Source of the DNA: an alpha proteobacterium MED-G09
Lineage (GTDB): Bacteria; Pseudomonadota; Alphaproteobacteria; MED-G09
Direction: 5' to 3'
DNA length: 64,000 nucleotides
Assembly (NCBI GenBank): GCA_905182015.1
Contig: CAJIZT010000004.1
Span: 1-64,000, forward strand
Below, in pieces: positions 60,409 to 64,000 of the stretch (within the stretch, counting starts at the first letter, position 1; the number at the start of each line of letters is the position of its first letter). The position numbers were made by a program, and so were the translations under genes. Below the pieces are notes generated by a model. The model had not been told where the DNA came from. It worked only from the letters and a program-made list of their open reading frames with translations, and did no database searches.

Positions 60409-60482
60409 AGCAATTAATTAATAAAATAATTCATGAATTGATACTATAGAATAGTTACAAATTCAGTGCGACAAAATACCAG

Positions 60483-60875
60483 TTATGAAGGATTTTCCTC
60501 AAAAGCATTCTCAGGGTGTTTAATTTCCAGCCACTTGGGCTTACTCTTTGTCCAACATGCTAAACTAGGTTTAATCTTTGGCTGCTGATCCAAGACGCCT
60601 GTTTTAATTGCAACTATTCCAGGGGCCCTTGCAATTTTACTAAAAATTTGGGAGCCACAATTTTTACAGAACGAACGTGTGACCTTTGCCTCGCATTCAT
60701 AACTTCCAGTAGAACCATTAATTGTGAATTCGTTTTCAGGTACAATAATAATTGATGCCAAAGGACTGCCTGTTGATCTCTGACAATCGGTGCAGTGACA
60801 AAGAAGAAACATGCCCGGATCAGATTCATAAGTAAAATTAACATCACCACACAAACATTTTCCAGATTTAGACAT
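60483..60875 (-). CDS. GFA-family (glutathione-dependent formaldehyde-activating-like) zinc protein
   Basis: GKCLCGDVNFTY, CHCTDCQRSTGSP, FCKNCGS. Confidence 0.93.
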   Translation of the reverse strand: MSKSGKCLCGDVNFTYESDPGMFLLCHCTDCQRSTGSPLASIIIVPENEFTINGSTGSYECEAKVTRSFCKNCGSQIFSKIARAPGIVAIKTGVLDQQPKIKPSLACWTKSKPKWLEIKHPENAFEENPS

Positions 60876-60935
60876 AATACACCTTTTAAAAATTAAATTT
60901 ACTATAGCCTTCCTTTATTATAGTAAAAATTTTAC

Positions 60936-60964
60936 AAAAAAAAGAGGTACCTTTCGATACCCCT
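60936..60964 (-). terminator. Intrinsic terminator of 60989..61210
   Basis: Minus strand AGGGGTATC-GAAA-GGTACCTCT (9-bp stem with two wobble pairs) followed by T-run. Confidence 0.88.
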
Positions 60965-60988
60965 TAATCTTTACTATATTTAATTTAA

Positions 60989-61210
60989 TTAAGCTTTTTG
61001 GATTAGGTACAGAATAATTCCAACTGAAATTAAACCAACAAGTCCGCCTTCTCCAAGAGTACCAATTAAACCAGATAAATTAGCAACAATGTCACCGCCA
61101 ACAAATGGAACAGCTGAACCAAATATTACTTGTAGAACAACGCCTACAGCGATTAATAAAAGCCCAAGTGATACAACCTCACTTAGAAAGTTTTTTGCAG
61201 TATTAAGCAT
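60989..61210 (-). CDS. Small (73 aa) two-TM hydrophobic protein
   Basis: GGGAGG ribosome-binding site upstream, dedicated terminator, two hydrophobic segments. Confidence 0.7.
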   Translation of the reverse strand: MLNTAKNFLSEVVSLGLLLIAVGVVLQVIFGSAVPFVGGDIVANLSGLIGTLGEGGLVGLISVGIILYLIQKA

Positions 61211-61563
61211 GCGATTTCCTCCCTTGCATGTTATGCGAATTATTTACAATAAATTCACTATTAATGATTCCATCTTTTTATAACCACTTTGTCAACTAAT
61301 CTTTCTTATTTTTGACACTTTTTTGACATAATTTATTTTAAAATACTTCAGAGATCATATAAATAAACATTCTAGAGAAAATTTATCGCTTAAGACTGCC
61401 TGATTTAGAATGTCCATATTTAATGAAAATGAAACACACTGATTCTATTACTGGCAATATACGAGTTAAATAAAATATTTAATCTATGCAGAAAGTAGAA
61501 GCATAAAAATAATTTTTATTAGAAAGAAATTTAGTGAATAGTGTTATGAGTAAAATTTAATTA

Positions 61564-61638
61564 TGGTGCCCACGAAGAGAATCGAACTCTTGGCCTCTCC
61601 ATTACCAATGGAGTGCTCTACCACTGAGCTACGAGGGC
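61564..61638 (-). tRNA. tRNA-Thr (anticodon GGT), CCA encoded
   Basis: GCCCTCG-TA-GCTC...CTCCA-TTGGTAA-TGGAG...AAGAG-TTCGATT-CTCTT-CGTGGGC-A-CCA cloverleaf. Confidence 0.95.
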
Positions 61639-61715
61639 TTACCCAGTTAAATCAACTAAACAATAATTGATGTCAATGGTTATTTAATTAGTATATGTGT
61701 TAAAATATTAAAGTT

Positions 61716-61838
61716 ATGAAAGAAAATTTAAAAAATAAAACTAAAGAGCAGAAATTATATGATGCACTAAGGAAGAATCTTAGAAGAAGAAAAACTCAGG
61801 TTAAGAAAAATATCATTACCAATAAAGAAGATCGATAA
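61716..61838 (+). CDS. Short basic protein (40 aa) directly upstream of and overlapping murA; absent from the supplied ORF track
   Basis: ATG...TAATG overlap; MKENLKNKTKEQKLYDALRKNLRRRKTQVKKNIITNKEDR. Confidence 0.7.
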   Translation: MKENLKNKTKEQKLYDALRKNLRRRKTQVKKNIITNKEDR

Positions 61839-63112
61839 TGGATTTAATTGAAATAACTGGAGGTAATCCTCTAGAGGGAAAAATACGAATATCTGGTTCA
61901 AAAAATGCATCATTACCAATGATGATAGCCTCCTTATTAACCGAAGAGAAAGTCGAACTCAGCAATATTCCAAACCTCTCAGACGTTACAACATTAATTG
62001 AATTAATGAAATCACTAGGAGCTGCTATTGAAGTTGATCAAACCTCTGACTTCGGAGGAAAGATGACTTGTGTGACTAAAAATATCTTATATACAGAAGC
62101 ATCATATGACCTCGTAAGAAAAATGAGAGCAAGCTTTTGGGTTCTGGCTCCCCTCATAGCCCGATATGGTGAAGCAAAAGTCTCTTTACCTGGTGGTTGT
62201 GCAATTGGCATAAGACCTATTGATTTCTACTTATCAATTTTAAAGAGGATGGGTGTAACTTTAGACCTTAAGGATGGGTATGTTTATGCCTCTGTAAAAA
62301 GTCGCTTAAGATCGATAAATTTTACATTAGATTTTCCATCTGTTGGAGTCACACATTTTTTTCTAATGATGTCATCATTGGCGGAGGGTGAATCGGTACT
62401 TAAAAACGCAGCAAAAGAACCTGAAGTTGAAGCGCTTGCAGAAATGTTAAATAAAATGGGAGCAAAGATTACTGGCCATGGAACCAACACTATAACAATA
62501 ACGGGTGTCCCTAGTTTAACTGGTACAAAAGTTAATGTGCCACCTGATAGAATTGAGGCTGGGACATTTGCAATAGCTGTGTCGGCAACAGGTGGTGAAA
62601 TATCCCTGGATTCCGTTAACTCCGATGAAATCGATGTACTCTTAAACGTACTAGAGCAATCTGGAGTGGAAATATCGAGATCCAAAAAAAATTTAAAAAT
62701 AAGCGCCGATAGAAAAAGAAATAGCCCTGTAAATATATCAACAGCTCCCTACCCCGGGTTTCCAACTGATTTACAGGCTCAATTTATGGCCTTGATGGCC
62801 ATAGCGAACGGGACAAGTGTTATAAAGGAAACTATATTTGAGAATAGATTCATGCATGTTCAAGAATTAGCCAGATTTGGTGCTAATATTAAACTTAAAG
62901 GTGACACTGCTATTATTGAGGGCATTGAAAGGTATAACTCTGCGCCTGTTATGGCTACAGACCTCAGGGCTTCGGCATCGTTAATAATTGCAGCCTTGTC
63001 TGCTAAAGGAAAATCTACAATAAGACGAATATATCATTTAGATCGAGGTTTTGATAAAATAGAAAAGAAGTTAAGATCTTGTGGAGCAGTAATAGAGAGG
63101 AAAGAAGATTAA
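61838..63112 (+). CDS. murA: UDP-N-acetylglucosamine 1-carboxyvinyltransferase
   Basis: GGNPLEGKIRISGSKNASLPMMIASLL, ATDLRASASLIIAAL. Confidence 0.96.
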   Translation: MDLIEITGGNPLEGKIRISGSKNASLPMMIASLLTEEKVELSNIPNLSDVTTLIELMKSLGAAIEVDQTSDFGGKMTCVTKNILYTEASYDLVRKMRASFWVLAPLIARYGEAKVSLPGGCAIGIRPIDFYLSILKRMGVTLDLKDGYVYASVKSRLRSINFTLDFPSVGVTHFFLMMSSLAEGESVLKNAAKEPEVEALAEMLNKMGAKITGHGTNTITITGVPSLTGTKVNVPPDRIEAGTFAIAVSATGGEISLDSVNSDEIDVLLNVLEQSGVEISRSKKNLKISADRKRNSPVNISTAPYPGFPTDLQAQFMALMAIANGTSVIKETIFENRFMHVQELARFGANIKLKGDTAIIEGIERYNSAPVMATDLRASASLIIAALSAKGKSTIRRIYHLDRGFDKIEKKLRSCGAVIERKED

Positions 63113-63113
63113 A

Positions 63114-63536
63114 ATGAATGAAGGATTAAAATTAATTGCCTTAGATGAAGAGCAGCTTATAGTTTTATCTTCACTAACCCAAGACTCTATTATTAAAGCC
63201 AATGAAATAGGGTATGATAAAAAATCAAAAAGGTTTGCTATTTTAATGAATAGGTTTCGTCATGAAGAGGAAGAGCCCTCCAGAGTCAGATCTGCAATGC
63301 ATTTTGATTATGTGAGTTCTATTAAAACTTTAGGAATAGATATAGATTCGAATGAAGATATATTAGTATTGCTTGCTGTCAGGTTTAAGACCTTAAATAA
63401 CCCTGGTGGCTCTATTTATCTAGAATTTTCTAACAATAAATCATTGGCACTGACCGTAGAAAACATTGAAGGTTTTTTAACTGATGTAGGAAAACCTTGG
63501 TTAATTCGAAACAAACCAGACCACGAGAAGGATTAA
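63114..63536 (+). CDS. DUF2948 family protein
   Basis: LIALDEEQLIVLSSLTQDSIIKANEIGYDKKSKRFAILMNRFRHE, between murA and hisD. Confidence 0.85.
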   Translation: MNEGLKLIALDEEQLIVLSSLTQDSIIKANEIGYDKKSKRFAILMNRFRHEEEEPSRVRSAMHFDYVSSIKTLGIDIDSNEDILVLLAVRFKTLNNPGGSIYLEFSNNKSLALTVENIEGFLTDVGKPWLIRNKPDHEKD

Positions 63537-63537
63537 A

Positions 63538-64000
63538 ATGCTAAAAATTATTAAATACAATGATCCTAAGTTTAATATTTCTTTAAAAAATATTATCCAG
63601 TCAAAAAGATTAGAGCCTCAAGAGATTAAATTATCTGTAACTAAAATTTTAAATGATATTAAGAGGGATAAGGATAAAGCACTTTTTAAGTATGCTAAAA
63701 AGTTTGATAATGTTTCAAATCCTGAAAAAGAATTAAAATTAAAATCTCGTGAAATAAAAGACGCTAAATTACTATGCACAGCTGACAGTATTAGAGCTCT
63801 TAAGTTAGCGGCAAAGAGAATAGAAAATTTTCATAAAAATCAAATTCCAAAAAATATAAAATATTCCGATAATGATGGTGTGAGAATTAAAACAAGGTGG
63901 ATTCCTCTTGAAAGAGCAGGGGTTTATGTGCCGGGCGGCAAGGCTTCTTACCCGAGCTCGGTTTTAATGAGTGCAATTCCTGCAAAAGTTGCTGGAGTAA
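63538..64000 (+). CDS. hisD: Histidinol dehydrogenase (3' truncated by window edge)
   Basis: IKTRWIPLERAGVYVPGGKASYPSSVLMSAIPAKVAGV. Confidence 0.93.
   Translation, partial: MLKIIKYNDPKFNISLKNIIQSKRLEPQEIKLSVTKILNDIKRDKDKALFKYAKKFDNVSNPEKELKLKSREIKDAKLLCTADSIRALKLAAKRIENFHKNQIPKNIKYSDNDGVRIKTRWIPLERAGVYVPGGKASYPSSVLMSAIPAKVAGV

Noticed and set aside
60409-60482. Pho box upstream of the PhoX-like gene
   Set aside because: Only TGTCG...TGTAA at 14-bp spacing; does not match the 11-bp repeat.
61211-61563. About 350-bp gap next to tRNA-Thr as an integration site or genomic island boundary
   Set aside because: No integrase, no visible tRNA 3'-end duplication, and housekeeping genes follow immediately.
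61564-61638. U5-U68 mismatch in the acceptor stem of tRNA-Thr
   Set aside because: All other arms are intact and CCA is encoded; I recall similar mismatches in alphaproteobacterial tRNA-Thr(GGU), so it is probably a lineage feature rather than a pseudogene.
1-64000. CRISPR arrays, transposons, phage genes, toxin-antitoxin or defence systems
   Set aside because: Actively looked for; no regularly spaced repeats, transposase or integrase motifs, or known defence proteins were seen.

Overview
The window is AT-rich, gene-dense DNA, most likely from a streamlined alphaproteobacterium. This is inferred from the tRNA-Thr(GGT) / short ORF / murA / DUF2948 / hisD order at the right end. I saw no CRISPR array, transposase, phage module or rRNA. 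The content is mainly catabolic. From 1 to 10.6 kb there are two TetR + cytochrome-c/PQQ (polyvinyl-alcohol-dehydrogenase-like) modules flanking a third PQQ dehydrogenase, tandem ABM-like proteins and split hotdog hydratases. From 10.6 to 23.1 kb a near-continuous minus-strand run encodes an acyl-CoA ligase, a Cys-free DUF35 protein, a thiolase-like protein lacking both catalytic His, a CurA-type reductase, a two-subunit acyl-CoA dehydrogenase, a MaoC hydratase, a Rieske oxygenase, SDR/ADH and an orphan E1 alpha/beta pair. This resembles a CoA-dependent retro-aldol side-chain degradation pathway and is the best candidate for an undescribed system. Other content: a porin/amt operon, an RND efflux operon, a P450, a valine-degradation-like module, rpoN, moaA, a DASS transporter, a CoA-transferase and a PhoX-like protein. 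Regulatory signals read directly include two sigma-54 -24/-12-like elements (upstream of porin-amt and in the rpoN/moaA gap), an 18-bp palindrome next to a TATAAT box upstream of a TetR gene, two good intrinsic terminators and a Pho-box-like 11-bp direct repeat. Family names come from motif and sequence recognition only; no searches were run.
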